The notes under the pieces were generated by a model. That model did not search any database. It had not been told where the DNA came from and saw only the letters and a list, made by a program, of their open reading frames with translations. 61,233 nt of DNA, taken from positions 1-61,233 of the forward strand of contig CAKPGS010000001.1 of the NCBI GenBank assembly GCA_934155165.1. The letters are read 5' to 3'. This DNA is from an uncultured Clostridia bacterium (GTDB taxonomy: Bacteria > Bacillota > Clostridia > TANB77 > CAG-508). Positions 7,795-17,645 of this stretch are shown in pieces (position 1 is the first letter of the stretch; the number at the start of each line of letters is the position of its first letter). The translations under genes were made by a program, and so were the position numbers.

Positions 7795-10638
7795 TTATCT
7801 TTTTATTTCTTCCATTACATATACTTCTATTATGTCTCCTTCTTTTATGTCGTTGTAATTTGCAATTTGAAGACCACATTCATAACCTTTTGCAACTTCT
7901 TTAACATCATCTTTGAATCTCTTAAGTGAAGCAAGTTCACCTTGATGAATTACAACATCTTCTCTTATTACTCTTACTCCTGCATTTCTTTCTACTTTTC
8001 CTGTTAATACATAACCACCGGCAATTGTTCCTACTCCAGAAACTTTGAATGTTTGTCTTACTTCTACTGTTCCTATAACTTTTTCTTCAAATTCTGGGTC
8101 CCACATACCTTTCATAGCTGCTTCTACATCTTCTATTGCTTGGTAAATTACTGAGTATTGTTTTATTTCAACTTCTTCTCTATCTGCCATTTCTTTAGCA
8201 CTTGCAACTGGTCTAACATTAAATGCTATTATTATTGCATTTGAAACTTTTGCAAGTGTAACATCAGATTCTGTAACAGCTCCTGCTGCTGCATGTATAA
8301 CTTTTACTTGTACTTTTTCATCTGATAATTTTTCTAGAGATTGTTTAACTGCTTCAACAGATCCTTGAACATCTGCTTTTACTATTAAGTTTAATTGTTT
8401 TAAATCTCCTTTTTCAATTTGACTGAATAAGTCATCTAAAGTTACTTTACTTACTTGATTTATAGATTTTTCTCTTGCTTGGCGTTTTCTTCTTTCTATT
8501 AAGTGTTTAGCCATTTTTTCATCTTTTACTTCGTAGAAAGTATCTCCTGCTGTTGGTACTTCTGTAAGTCCCATAATTTCTACTGGCATTGATGGTGTTG
8601 CAAATTTAACACGTTGTCCTTTATCATTTTTCATAGCTCTTATTCTACCTATTGAAGAACCAACAACTATTGTATCTCCAACATCTAGTTTTCCTCTTTG
8701 AACTAACATTGTAGCAATAGGACCTTTTGTTTTATCAAGCCTTGCTTCTATAACAGCACCTTTTGCTTGTTTTGTAGGATTTGCTTTTAAGTCTTTCATA
8801 TCTGCAACAAGTAAAACCATTTCTAGTAATTGGTCAATGTTTGTTCCATTCTTAGCTGAGATTGGTACATAAATTGTATCTCCTCCCCATTCTTCTGGAA
8901 CTAAATCGTATTTCATTAATTCTTCTTTTATTCTTTCAACATTAGCACCTGGTAAATCCATTTTGTTTACTGCAACTATAATTGGAATTCCTGCTGATTT
9001 TGCATGGTTAACAGCTTCAACTGTTTGTGGCATTATACCATCATTTGCTGCAACAACTAGAATTGCAATATCTGTTATTTGTGCACCTCTAGCACGCATT
9101 GCTGTAAAAGCTTCGTGTCCTGGTGTATCTAAGAATGTTATATCTCTACCATTTAATTTAACTTGGTATGCACCTATTGCTTGTGTAATTCCACCTGCTT
9201 CGCCCTCTATAACATTTGTTTTTCTTATTGCATCTAGTAATGATGTTTTACCATGATCAACGTGTCCCATAACAACAATTACTGGTGGACGTGGCATTAA
9301 TTCATTTTCTAAATCTTCAGATTCATCAAACAATACATCTTCTTCTTTAATTTCTTCCTTAAGTTTTGCTGTTACACCAAATTCTTGTGCTATTAAATAT
9401 GCTGTATCAAAGTCTACATCATTGTTTATTGTTGCCATAACTCCAAGTGAGAATAATTTTTTAATAACTTCTGCACTTGTTTTCTTAAGTTCAGCTGCTA
9501 AATCCTTTACAGAAATTGTTTCAGGAATTGTTATTTCTGTAAGTTTAAATATTTTTTGCTTTGATTCGCCTTTGGCTGCTTTAGAATTTTTCTTTTTATT
9601 ACGTTTTCCTCTAACTGTTGTTAAATCATAGTAATCTAGCATTCCACCTTCTTGGTCTGTAAACATATTAGATAAACTACTTTCTTGTTTTAGGCTTTTT
9701 AATTTTCCTTCATTAAATCCTAAATCGTTGTTTCCTCTTTTATTTTTATTTTTCTTGCTCTTTTTGTCATCATATTTATTTGCATTTTTTTGTTTATCTG
9801 CATTTCTGTTATATTCTCTAACACTTTCTTTTTCAACAACATCAGAAGACATTATGTTTTTAATATTCTTTTCTATTCCTTTTTCATCTAATGGTCTATT
9901 TCCTCTGTTAAAATTATTTCCTGTTCTGTTGTTTCTATAACCATTATTGTTTCCATTATTGTTTCTATTATAATTATTATTTTTATTATAGTTGTTATTA
10001 TGTTCATTATTTCTATTATAATTATTGTTTCTGTTGTTATTATAGTTGTTTCTTGGTTGATATTGTGTTTTGTCTTGTTTAAAGTTTTCCTGTTTTTTTA
10101 CATTTTCATTTTTTTCTACTTTTTCTGTTTTCTCAACTGGTTTAGTTTCTTTTACTTCTTGCATTTTCTCCTCTACTTTGCTTTTTTCAACTTTCTCTTT
10201 TTTAGGTTCTTCTTTTTTCTTTTTATTTAGTCCAAATAATTCATCAACTGTCATAGGTTTGTTTGGCTTATTTCTATATACTATATTAAAATCTTTTTTT
10301 CTATCTCTTTCTACAAAACCTATTTTAGCTTTGTTTTCTTCTTGTTTTTTTACTTGTTTTTCTTTTTTATTATCTTCATCATTTATTATTACTTCTCTTC
10401 TAATAATAACTGGACTACTATTATTTTTCTCTTTTTTTGTTTCTTTCTTTTTATTTTCTTCTTTTTTGTTTATATCTTTTTTTCCTGCTAAAGCTCCCTT
10501 TATTTTGTTTGCTTCTTCTTCTGTTACACCGCTCAAATGGCTTTTTACTTGTATGTTTAGTTCATTTGCCTTTGCTATAACATCTTTACTGGCTAAGTTT
10601 AACTCTTTTGCTATTTCATGTATTTTTATCTTACCCAA
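7795..10638 (-). CDS. infB: Translation initiation factor IF-2
   Basis: 947 residues from the chosen TTG start. That start gives the family N-terminus (GKIKIHEIAKEL), is preceded by GGGGGTG six bases upstream, and overlaps the ylxQ stop in TTGGGTAA; upstream TTG/ATG codons lack a ribosome binding site. Order: IF2-N helix-turn domain, charged Lys/Glu linker, a strongly Asn-rich stretch at about 196-247, a second IF2-N domain, then the GTPase: GHVDHGK at 458-464, DTPGHEA, NKMD and SAKNG. Domains II-IV follow. It places initiator tRNA on the 30S subunit. It is embedded in the nusA operon. Confidence 0.97.
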   Translation of the reverse strand: MGKIKIHEIAKELNLASKDVIAKANELNIQVKSHLSGVTEEEANKIKGALAGKKDINKKEENKKKETKKEKNNSSPVIIRREVIINDEDNKKEKQVKKQEENKAKIGFVERDRKKDFNIVYRNKPNKPMTVDELFGLNKKKKEEPKKEKVEKSKVEEKMQEVKETKPVEKTEKVEKNENVKKQENFKQDKTQYQPRNNYNNNRNNNYNRNNEHNNNYNKNNNYNRNNNGNNNGYRNNRTGNNFNRGNRPLDEKGIEKNIKNIMSSDVVEKESVREYNRNADKQKNANKYDDKKSKKNKNKRGNNDLGFNEGKLKSLKQESSLSNMFTDQEGGMLDYYDLTTVRGKRNKKKNSKAAKGESKQKIFKLTEITIPETISVKDLAAELKKTSAEVIKKLFSLGVMATINNDVDFDTAYLIAQEFGVTAKLKEEIKEEDVLFDESEDLENELMPRPPVIVVMGHVDHGKTSLLDAIRKTNVIEGEAGGITQAIGAYQVKLNGRDITFLDTPGHEAFTAMRARGAQITDIAILVVAANDGIMPQTVEAVNHAKSAGIPIIVAVNKMDLPGANVERIKEELMKYDLVPEEWGGDTIYVPISAKNGTNIDQLLEMVLLVADMKDLKANPTKQAKGAVIEARLDKTKGPIATMLVQRGKLDVGDTIVVGSSIGRIRAMKNDKGQRVKFATPSMPVEIMGLTEVPTAGDTFYEVKDEKMAKHLIERRKRQAREKSINQVSKVTLDDLFSQIEKGDLKQLNLIVKADVQGSVEAVKQSLEKLSDEKVQVKVIHAAAGAVTESDVTLAKVSNAIIIAFNVRPVASAKEMADREEVEIKQYSVIYQAIEDVEAAMKGMWDPEFEEKVIGTVEVRQTFKVSGVGTIAGGYVLTGKVERNAGVRVIREDVVIHQGELASLKRFKDDVKEVAKGYECGLQIANYNDIKEGDIIEVYVMEEIKR

Positions 10639-10945
10639 TAACTTCACCCCCATCAATTATTTTTTTTATTTCTTTTGCCATATTCTCATCTAATATCCCC
10701 AGTATAGCTTTATTTTTCTTTCCTATACTTTTACTTAAGTTTTCTATTTCTCCAAATATACAAATTGGAACACTGTATTTTTCAGAATAAAACTTAAAAT
10801 TTTTAATCGTTTTCTCAGAAGCTTCTTTCGAAACTATTACAAGTTTTACTCTTTCTTTTTCTAAAGCTTCTTTTGTACTATCTGCACCATATACTATTTT
10901 TCTTGCCCTTGCCGATAGTCCAATTAAACCTAATGCTTTATTCAA
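10631..10945 (-). CDS. ylxQ: L7Ae-family RNA-binding protein YlxQ
   Basis: 104 residues of the L7Ae/L30e/S12e family, which binds kink-turn RNA. Visible motifs are LGLIGLSARARKIVYG near the start and VKLVIVSKEASEKT in the centre. It is encoded between ylxR (overlap 8 bases) and infB (overlap 8 bases), the conserved Firmicutes order. Its cellular role is not well defined; an association with the ribosome or with kink-turn RNAs is assumed from the family. Confidence 0.92.
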   Translation of the reverse strand: MNKALGLIGLSARARKIVYGADSTKEALEKERVKLVIVSKEASEKTIKNFKFYSEKYSVPICIFGEIENLSKSIGKKNKAILGILDENMAKEIKKIIDGGEVIG

Positions 10946-11195
10946 TAATTACACCTCTTAACTTATCATAAAATTCTTTGTAAATTTTTGTTTTTAAAGC
11001 TCTTTCTAAACTATTTGCTTTAATAGCCTTTTCTAAACAATTAATGTCTTTGCAAATGTATGCTCCTCTGCCCTCAAGTTTTCCATTAATATCTATATTT
11101 AGTTCTCTATTTTTGTTACATACAATTCGCATTAATTCTTTTTTGTCTTTTTTTTCTCTGCAACTAACGCACATTCTTTGTGGTATATTTTTCAT
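10938..11195 (-). CDS. rnpM: YlxR / RnpM RNA-binding protein
   Basis: 85 residues. Family signature PQRMCVSCREKKDKKELMR at the N-terminus and GRGAYIC in the centre. The Bacillus homologue has been reported to bind RNase P RNA and modulate its activity (RnpM), and the RNase P RNA gene is also in this window, 6 kb away. It follows nusA by 50 bases and overlaps ylxQ, so it is part of the same transcript. Confidence 0.92.
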   Translation of the reverse strand: MKNIPQRMCVSCREKKDKKELMRIVCNKNRELNIDINGKLEGRGAYICKDINCLEKAIKANSLERALKTKIYKEFYDKLRGVIIE

Positions 11196-11245
11196 TGCAA
11201 ATTTCCTTTCTTTATTATATGTACAAGTCTCTCTATATTATGTTT

Positions 11246-12373
11246 TTATTCTTCAATTTCAGTATTTCCTGTTATTTCCTCGTTATTATCTTCATTTTCT
11301 TCTTGAGCTTTTGCTAACATTTCTCTAAATTGTGTTTCAGATTTTATATCTATTTTCCAATTTGTTAGTTTTGCAGCAAGTCTAACATTTTGTCCGGATT
11401 TTCCTATTGCTAATGATAATTGGTCATCTGGAACTATTACTTGTGCAAATTTTTCCTCATCGTTTATATCTACTGCCATTACTTTTGCTGGTAATAAAGC
11501 TGCTGAAATATAAATTGATGGATCTTCGTTCCATTCTATAACATCTATTTTTTCACCATTTAATTCATTTATAACATTTTGAATTCTTACACCTTTTTGT
11601 CCTACACAAGAACCTACTGGATCTATATTTTCATTTTGTGAATAAACCGCTACTTTACTTCTATATCCTGGGTCTCTAGAAACACTCTTTATTTCTATTA
11701 ATCCTTCATAAATTTCTGGTATTTCAAATTCTAATAATTTCTTGACAAAATCTGGTGTAGCTCTAGACACCATAACTTGAGGTATTCCTTTTGCTCCTTT
11801 TTCTACATCTGTTACATATGCTCTTATTTTATCATTTACTTTATAAGTTTCTGTTGGTATTTGTTCTTTTGCAAGCATTATTCCTTCAAGTTTTCCTAAA
11901 TCCATTACAACAATTCCTCTGTCTGCTTTTTGAACTAATCCTGTAACAATTTCTCCTTTTCTATCGTTATATTCTGTATATATTATTTCTCTTTCAGCTT
12001 CTCTTATTTTTTGTACTATTACTTGTTTTGCTGTTTGTGCTGCTATTCTTCCGAAGTTTTTTGGAACAAGTTCTATATCTACACTGTCTCCTATATCTAA
12101 GGTTTTGTTAATTTTTCTTGCATCTTCTAAACTAATTTGTGTATCTGCATCTTCGACAGTTTCAACTATCTCTTTCACAGAATAAATATGTGCAGCTCCT
12201 GTTACATCATCCATAATAACTTTTACATTTTCTTTAGCATCAAAATTTCTTTTATATGCTGTAAGTAATGCTGTTTCAATAGATTCAATTAAATAAGATT
12301 TTTTTATTCCTTTCTCCTTTTCTAATTCTTCTAATGCTATAACTAATTCTTTATTGTCAATAGCTTCTTTCAT
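11246..12373 (-). CDS. nusA: Transcription termination/antitermination factor NusA
   Basis: 375 residues. N-terminal RNA polymerase-binding domain (KKSYLIESIETALLTAYKRNF), S1 domain (GEIVTGLVQKADRGIVVMD), then two KH domains (GSCVGQKGVRIQNV and AIGKSGQNVRLAAKL). The C-terminus ends in a short acidic tail without the acidic repeats of E. coli NusA, as is normal for Firmicutes. It modulates pausing and termination. It lies 21 bases downstream of rimP. Confidence 0.96.
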   Translation of the reverse strand: MKEAIDNKELVIALEELEKEKGIKKSYLIESIETALLTAYKRNFDAKENVKVIMDDVTGAAHIYSVKEIVETVEDADTQISLEDARKINKTLDIGDSVDIELVPKNFGRIAAQTAKQVIVQKIREAEREIIYTEYNDRKGEIVTGLVQKADRGIVVMDLGKLEGIMLAKEQIPTETYKVNDKIRAYVTDVEKGAKGIPQVMVSRATPDFVKKLLEFEIPEIYEGLIEIKSVSRDPGYRSKVAVYSQNENIDPVGSCVGQKGVRIQNVINELNGEKIDVIEWNEDPSIYISAALLPAKVMAVDINDEEKFAQVIVPDDQLSLAIGKSGQNVRLAAKLTNWKIDIKSETQFREMLAKAQEENEDNNEEITGNTEIEE

Positions 12374-12394
12374 TTTTTTATTCCTCCTTTTAAA

Positions 12395-12853
12395 TTATTC
12401 CCAGTTATAAACTGTTTTTATAAGTGATATACCTTTTCGTGGTATTTCAATTGTTTCATTATTATATTTTAATGCAATATTCTCGCTATCGAAACTTTCT
12501 AAAATTCCTTGCATTTGTTTGTTTCCGTTTATTGGTTTAAATAAACTAACTTCTATTTCTTCTCCTATATATTGTTTTAAATGCTTATCTTTTCTTAGAA
12601 CTCTTTCAATTCCTGGTGAAGAAACTTCAAGAAAATACATATCTTTTATATAGTCAGCTTCATCTAGCAATCCTGTAATTGCATTGTTTACTTTTTCGCA
12701 ATCGTTTAAATCTATTCCATCTGCTTTATCTATGAAAATTCTTAAAAAGTAATTTTTTGCTTCTTTAGCATACTCAACATCATATAAAGTATACCCTAAA
12801 TCATTAATTGTTTTCTCTAACAGGTTTTCAACTTTTTCTTCAATGCTTGCCAA
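12395..12853 (-). CDS. rimP: Ribosome maturation factor RimP
   Basis: 152 residues from a TTG codon at 12851-12853, chosen because AAAGGAGGAG lies seven bases upstream; a longer frame to 12910 has no comparable site and would run through a hairpin. The sequence has the RimP N-terminal domain (VENLLEKTINDLGYTLYDVEY, FIDKADGIDLNDCEKVN) and the C-terminal SH3-like domain with VSSPGIERVL before it. It acts in 30S assembly and heads the nusA-infB operon in most bacteria. Confidence 0.93.
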   Translation of the reverse strand: MASIEEKVENLLEKTINDLGYTLYDVEYAKEAKNYFLRIFIDKADGIDLNDCEKVNNAITGLLDEADYIKDMYFLEVSSPGIERVLRKDKHLKQYIGEEIEVSLFKPINGNKQMQGILESFDSENIALKYNNETIEIPRKGISLIKTVYNWE

Positions 12854-12880
12854 AAACACTCCTCCTTTATATAATATAAA

Positions 12881-12900
12881 GAGTGGAATTTCTTCCACTC
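12881..12900 (-). terminator. Hairpin upstream of rimP
   Basis: Stem GAGTGGAA/TTCCACTC with a four-base loop. On the minus strand it is followed by TTTATAT and could end the small membrane gene transcript at 12980 or attenuate entry into rimP-nusA. Confidence 0.5.
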
Positions 12901-12979
12901 TTTCGCTCATATTTATATTGCTTTGCTTATTATATACCTAAACTAACACAAATGCAAGGATTTTTATATATTTTCTTTT

Positions 12980-13210
12980 TTATTTTCTATTATTGAAAAA
13001 CATATTATAAAATATAAAGTCCTCTGTATCCTTTTCTTCTGACTTTTTATTATTCTGCTGATAATAATCTGTATTCGAATTATCTGAAGCCTTCCATAAA
13101 GCTATACCAAATATAATTGTTACTATTGGAAATATAAACATATATGGCATCCCATTAAAACCAGCAAATATACAAAATATTAAAAATATTATATAAAGTA
13201 TAATTCCCAT
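12980..13210 (-). CDS. Small membrane protein, unknown
   Basis: 76 residues with AAAGGAAG upstream. Two closely spaced hydrophobic helices occupy residues 2-45, and the remaining 30 residues are polar and acidic, presumably cytoplasmic. No family recognised. It lies 77 bases downstream of the last V-ATPase gene and could be part of that transcript, but nothing else links it to the ATPase. Confidence 0.65.
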   Translation of the reverse strand: MGIILYIIFLIFCIFAGFNGMPYMFIFPIVTIIFGIALWKASDNSNTDYYQQNNKKSEEKDTEDFIFYNMFFNNRK

Positions 13211-13287
13211 AAAAACATCTTCCTTTATCTCTTATTAGTTGTAATTTAAATAAAAATTATATATTACTATATTTTTATTTGCAATAG

Positions 13288-13899
13288 TTATTTTGTTTTC
13301 TTTATTACTTTTAATCTTGAAAATTCTTCTCTTTCTCTTTCTTCTAGAATGCTTTCTATTGTTTTTATTTGTTGTTTTTCTTCTGGTATTATTATATCTT
13401 TTAAAGCATTAGACCTTTTCTTTACTTTTTCTATTGCTTTATTTATTCTTAATATTGTATTTTCTATTTCTGCAAGCTCTATTATTTCTGTTTTTATTTT
13501 TGTAAATATTTCTATTGCTTCATCTAGTTGTATATTTGTATTATATAGTCCAATCATTGTTTTTTGTTTTTGTTTCTCATATATTATAGATGGTATTTCT
13601 ACTCCCATTACTGTTTTATATTTTATATCAATTTTCTGTTTAAAATCAATTTCTTCAGAGATATCTTTTAATTCTTCCAAACCTATATCTATGCTGGCAA
13701 TTTTTATTTTGTTTATTCCTTCATTAAATAATTTTTCTAAATTTTCTCTTTTTTCTTGTAAGTTCTTTTTATGCTTTTCTTTTTCCATTTCTAAAATTAT
13801 TTTTTTCTTTTCTAATAATTCTTGCCCTTGTGATGATAGTTTTAGTTTTCCCTTTATTTTCATTAAATTATTTTTTGTTGGCAATGTTGATGTGTCCAT
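13288..13899 (-). CDS. ntpD: V-type ATPase subunit D
   Basis: 203 residues. Subunit D forms the central rotor stalk. The start TKNNLMKIKGKLKLSSQGQELLEKKKIILEME has the typical D-subunit pattern, and both ends form long charged helices suited to an antiparallel coiled coil. It follows subunit B by 14 bases and ends the nine-gene operon. Confidence 0.93.
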   Translation of the reverse strand: MDTSTLPTKNNLMKIKGKLKLSSQGQELLEKKKIILEMEKEKHKKNLQEKRENLEKLFNEGINKIKIASIDIGLEELKDISEEIDFKQKIDIKYKTVMGVEIPSIIYEKQKQKTMIGLYNTNIQLDEAIEIFTKIKTEIIELAEIENTILRINKAIEKVKKRSNALKDIIIPEEKQQIKTIESILEEREREEFSRLKVIKKTK

Positions 13900-13913
13900 A
13901 TATACAAACCTCT

Positions 13914-15260
13914 TTAATTTTTAAAACTTATTTTGTCCCATTCTTCTTTTGGCAATATTTTTAATATCTCCCATCCCAAATCAAGTGTTTCGTTTATTGT
14001 TCTATTTTCATATTGTTCTTGATTTAAAAATTTTTCTTCAAATTGTTTACCAAACTCTAAATATTTCTTATCTATATCTGATAAATCCGCTTCTCCCAAT
14101 ACCTTTGATAATGCCCTTACTTCTTGAACTTTAGAATATGATGAAAACAACTGGTCAGCAAGCTCTCTATGGTCTTTTCTTGTGTATTCCTCTCCAATCC
14201 CATCTTTCATAAGTCTTGATAAAGAATCTAAAATATTTATTGGTGGATTTATTCCTTTTTTATATAAATCTCTTGAAAGAACTATTTGTCCTTCTGTAAT
14301 GTAACCTGTCATATCTGGAATTGGATGAGAAATATCATCATTTGGCATTGTTAAAATTGGTATTTGTGTAATTGACCCTTTTCTGCCTTTTATCATTCCA
14401 GCTCTTTCATATATAGATGCCAAATCACTATATAAGTAACCTGGGTATCCCTTTCTACTAGGAATTTCCCCTTTTAAAGTAGAAACCTCTCTTAAAGATT
14501 CTGCATATGCTGTCATATCTGTTAAAACAACTAACACTTGCATATCTAAGTCAAAAGCTAAATATTCTGCACAAGTTAATGCAACTTTCGGTGTTAGTAT
14601 TCTTTCAACAGATGGGTCATTTGATAAGTTTTGGAAGGTAACAACTTTAGAAAGAATTCCACTTTCTTTAAAACTTTTTCTAAAGAATTCTGCTGTTTCA
14701 TATTCTGCTCCCATAAGACCAAATACTACGGCAAAATTTTCATCATCTTTTATATTAGCTTGTCTTATTATTCTTTCTGTTAGATTATTGTGATTTATAC
14801 CACTTCCAGAAAATATTGGTAATTTTTGTCCACGTATTAATGTCATTAAACAATCTATAGCAGAAATTCCAGTTTCTATAAAATTTCTTGGATATTTTCT
14901 TGCTATTGGATTTATCGGTTTTCCTGAAATATTTCTCTTTATATCTGAAGATATTTCTCCTAAACCATCGATTGGTCTTCCACTACCATTAAATACTCTT
15001 CCAAGCATTTCTTTAGATAATTTAATTTGTAGTGGTTTTCCCTCTAATTCAACCTTTATTCCTTTTAAGTTCATTTCATTAGTACCTTGGTAAACTTGAA
15101 TTACTGTTACTTCTTCATTTAGCATTATTACATTACCAATTCTAACTTCTCCATTGTCTAAAACAAGTTTTACTTGTTCATCAAAAGATACATCTTTAGG
15201 TGTTTTTAAATATACTAATGGTCCATTTATTTCTTCTAACCCTATATACTGTACTTTCAA
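13914..15260 (-). CDS. ntpB: V-type ATPase subunit B
   Basis: 448 residues. The non-catalytic nucleotide-binding subunit of the V1 hexamer. Family hallmarks are visible: the degenerate P-loop region GSGINHNNLTERI, FVVFGLMGAEYETAEFF-type segment, and SYLYSDLASIYERAG-like stretch (here GYLYSDLASIYERAG). Length is normal. It is separated from subunit A by 17 bases. Confidence 0.95.
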   Translation of the reverse strand: MKVQYIGLEEINGPLVYLKTPKDVSFDEQVKLVLDNGEVRIGNVIMLNEEVTVIQVYQGTNEMNLKGIKVELEGKPLQIKLSKEMLGRVFNGSGRPIDGLGEISSDIKRNISGKPINPIARKYPRNFIETGISAIDCLMTLIRGQKLPIFSGSGINHNNLTERIIRQANIKDDENFAVVFGLMGAEYETAEFFRKSFKESGILSKVVTFQNLSNDPSVERILTPKVALTCAEYLAFDLDMQVLVVLTDMTAYAESLREVSTLKGEIPSRKGYPGYLYSDLASIYERAGMIKGRKGSITQIPILTMPNDDISHPIPDMTGYITEGQIVLSRDLYKKGINPPINILDSLSRLMKDGIGEEYTRKDHRELADQLFSSYSKVQEVRALSKVLGEADLSDIDKKYLEFGKQFEEKFLNQEQYENRTINETLDLGWEILKILPKEEWDKISFKN

Positions 15261-15277
15261 TTAATTTACCTCGTCTT

Positions 15278-17065
15278 TCAAATATGATTTTCATATGTTT
15301 TTTCTAATTGTTTTAATCTATCTTTCACACTTTTATTAAACTCATTAAATTTCGTAATTTCGTCATTTTTTATTGTGAATTTTAATTTTACATATTCCTC
15401 AAAAATGCCTAATTCTTTTACTTTTGAAATTGGTATTCCTTTTTGTATTAATTTTAATGAGTTTTTATATATAATTAAAATAGAATTCATCATTTCAAAT
15501 TGTTTTTCTAACGGTACAGAGGTATCTGTATCGTTAAATGCACTTTGCTGCAAAAAACCAACTCTAATTGCTTTTGCAACTTCTAATACAAGTTTTTTTG
15601 TATCTGATAGTACATCTTGCCCAACTACTTTCGCTATTTCTAGTAACTCGTTTTCTTCTTCTAATAAACTTATTATTTCTTGTCTAACTTCCATAAAGTC
15701 TGCATTTACGTTTGTTTCAAACCACTCTTGTAGGTTATCTATATATTCACTGTAGCTTATATTCCAATCTACAGCAGGATAATGTCTTGAATATGCCAGT
15801 TCTCTACTTAATCCCCAAAATACATGTACAAATCTTCTTGTGTTTTGCGTAACTGGTTCTGAAAAGTCTGATCCCTGTGGTGATACAGCTCCTATTATTG
15901 TAACTGATCCAACATTTTGGTTATTACTTTCAACTAAACCTGCTCTTCCATAAAATTCAGATAGTCTTGATGGCAAATAAGATGGAAATCCTTCTTCAGC
16001 AGGCATTTCTTCTAGTCTACCAGAAATTTCTCTTAAGGCTTCTGCCCATCTTGATGTTGAATCTGCCATAATTGCAACATCATATCCCATATCTCTATAA
16101 TATTCTGCTATTGTAAGCCCTGTATATATTGAGGCCTCTCTAGCTGCAACAGGCATATTAGATGTATTTGCAATTAGAACTGTTCTTTCCATTAAAGGTC
16201 TTCCTGTACGTGGGTCAATTAGTTTGGGAAATTCTTCTAAAACATCTGTCATTTCATTTCCTCTTTCTCCACATCCAATATACACAATAATATCTGCATT
16301 ACTCCATTTTGCAAGTTGATGTTGTAACATTGTTTTTCCTGTTCCAAATCCTCCAGGAATCATAGCTGTTCCACCTTTTGATATAGGAAATACAGAATCT
16401 ATAACTCTTTGTCCTGTTGTTAATAATTGATTAACTGGTAGTCTTTTTTTGTATGGTCTTCCTTTTCTTACTGGCCATTTTTGATACATACAAATTTCTT
16501 TTATGATACCATCTTCTGTTTCAACTTTTGCTATTATATCTTTTACTGTATATTCTCCTTCTGGCATAATTTCTATAATTTTTCCTTTAATATTATTTGG
16601 TATCATTATTTTATTTGTAATACTTTTTGTTTCTTCAACATTTCCAATTATAGAGCAAGATTCAACTTCATTTCCTACTTTTATAGTTGGTATAAACTTC
16701 CACTTTTTCTCAAAGCTTATACTTGGTATGTTTTCTCCACTATTAATAAAATCGCCTGATATACTTCTTAAGCTTTCAAGTGGTCTTTGTATTCCATCAA
16801 ATATATTTCCTATAATACCTGGCCCAAGAGTAAGAGATAATTGGTTTCCTGTAGTTTCAACTGGTTCATATATTTTAAGTCCTGTTGTGTCTTCATATAC
16901 TTGTATTGTTGCAATATCATTCTCCAGTTTTATAACTTCTCCTAAAATTCTTTTTTCTCCAACATAAACCATATCGTGCATGGCAAAGTCAGCAGTTCCT
17001 TTAGCCTTAACAACAGGTCCATTTATAGAAACTATTTTCTTTTCGTTCAAGATTTTCATCTCCAT
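15278..17065 (-). CDS. ntpA: V-type ATPase catalytic subunit A
   Basis: 595 residues. The catalytic P-loop GGFGTGKT is at 238-245, followed by the GERGNEM motif and ADSTSRWAEALREISGRLEEMPAEEG-type catalytic region. The non-homologous insertion typical of A subunits is present before the P-loop. It hydrolyses or makes ATP in alternation with subunit B. Two in-frame ATGs two codons apart could both start it; the first is used here. Confidence 0.96.
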   Translation of the reverse strand: MEMKILNEKKIVSINGPVVKAKGTADFAMHDMVYVGEKRILGEVIKLENDIATIQVYEDTTGLKIYEPVETTGNQLSLTLGPGIIGNIFDGIQRPLESLRSISGDFINSGENIPSISFEKKWKFIPTIKVGNEVESCSIIGNVEETKSITNKIMIPNNIKGKIIEIMPEGEYTVKDIIAKVETEDGIIKEICMYQKWPVRKGRPYKKRLPVNQLLTTGQRVIDSVFPISKGGTAMIPGGFGTGKTMLQHQLAKWSNADIIVYIGCGERGNEMTDVLEEFPKLIDPRTGRPLMERTVLIANTSNMPVAAREASIYTGLTIAEYYRDMGYDVAIMADSTSRWAEALREISGRLEEMPAEEGFPSYLPSRLSEFYGRAGLVESNNQNVGSVTIIGAVSPQGSDFSEPVTQNTRRFVHVFWGLSRELAYSRHYPAVDWNISYSEYIDNLQEWFETNVNADFMEVRQEIISLLEEENELLEIAKVVGQDVLSDTKKLVLEVAKAIRVGFLQQSAFNDTDTSVPLEKQFEMMNSILIIYKNSLKLIQKGIPISKVKELGIFEEYVKLKFTIKNDEITKFNEFNKSVKDRLKQLEKTYENHI

Positions 17066-17076
17066 TTTTCTTTATT

Positions 17077-17643
17077 TTATATTTTCTCGTTTAAATATTC
17101 CAATAATGTGTTATTTATATATACATTGTTTTTTTCACTAATTAAAATAAATCCACCAATATAGACTTCATTTATTATTTTTATTTCTATATTTGGTACT
17201 ATTTCCTTTATTTTATTTTCAAATTTATTATAATCTTTCTGAGTTAATTCTAAGGTGTCTTCATTTGCAGGATTTGCATCTTTTAAAGATTTAAGAAAAA
17301 ATTTCTCATAATCGCTTGTATCTGTGAATGCTTTTACATATTCTATCATATCATCAAAAATTCTTTTCTTTAAAGTTTCCTGTTCTTTTAACACATCTTT
17401 CTTTAATTCCATATCAATTTCAAATTTTTTTGAATTATATTCTTTTTCTACTTTGTCTAATTTATTTTTTAGTTTTATTTCTGCATTTTCTTTATATTTA
17501 CTAATTTCATCTGAAATATTTTCTTCTATTTTTTTGTTTAATTCGTTATTTATATTTTTTGCATCTTGCTTTGCATTTTTTTCGCAGTTATTTTTGAATT
17601 TTGTTAATTTTTCTTCATAATTGCTCATATTAATTTTCTCCAT
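17077..17643 (-). CDS. ntpE: V-type ATPase subunit E (peripheral stalk)
   Basis: 188 residues. The first 110 are a long, highly charged helix rich in Lys and Glu, and the rest forms a small alpha/beta domain (VPNIEIKIINEVYIGGFILIS), the standard layout of subunit E, which with G/H forms the peripheral stator stalk. Assignment rests on this layout and on the operon position between F and A. Confidence 0.85.
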   Translation of the reverse strand: MEKINMSNYEEKLTKFKNNCEKNAKQDAKNINNELNKKIEENISDEISKYKENAEIKLKNKLDKVEKEYNSKKFEIDMELKKDVLKEQETLKKRIFDDMIEYVKAFTDTSDYEKFFLKSLKDANPANEDTLELTQKDYNKFENKIKEIVPNIEIKIINEVYIGGFILISEKNNVYINNTLLEYLNEKI

Positions 17644-17645
17644 TC

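Noticed and set aside
10070..10693. 207-residue plus-strand frame opposite infB
   Set aside because: It is the antisense of the Lys/Glu-rich IF-2 linker, giving Phe/Ser-rich low-complexity sequence with no ribosome binding site.
12854..12910. N-terminal extension of rimP
   Set aside because: It runs through the hairpin at 12881-12900 and the ribosome binding site supports the later TTG.
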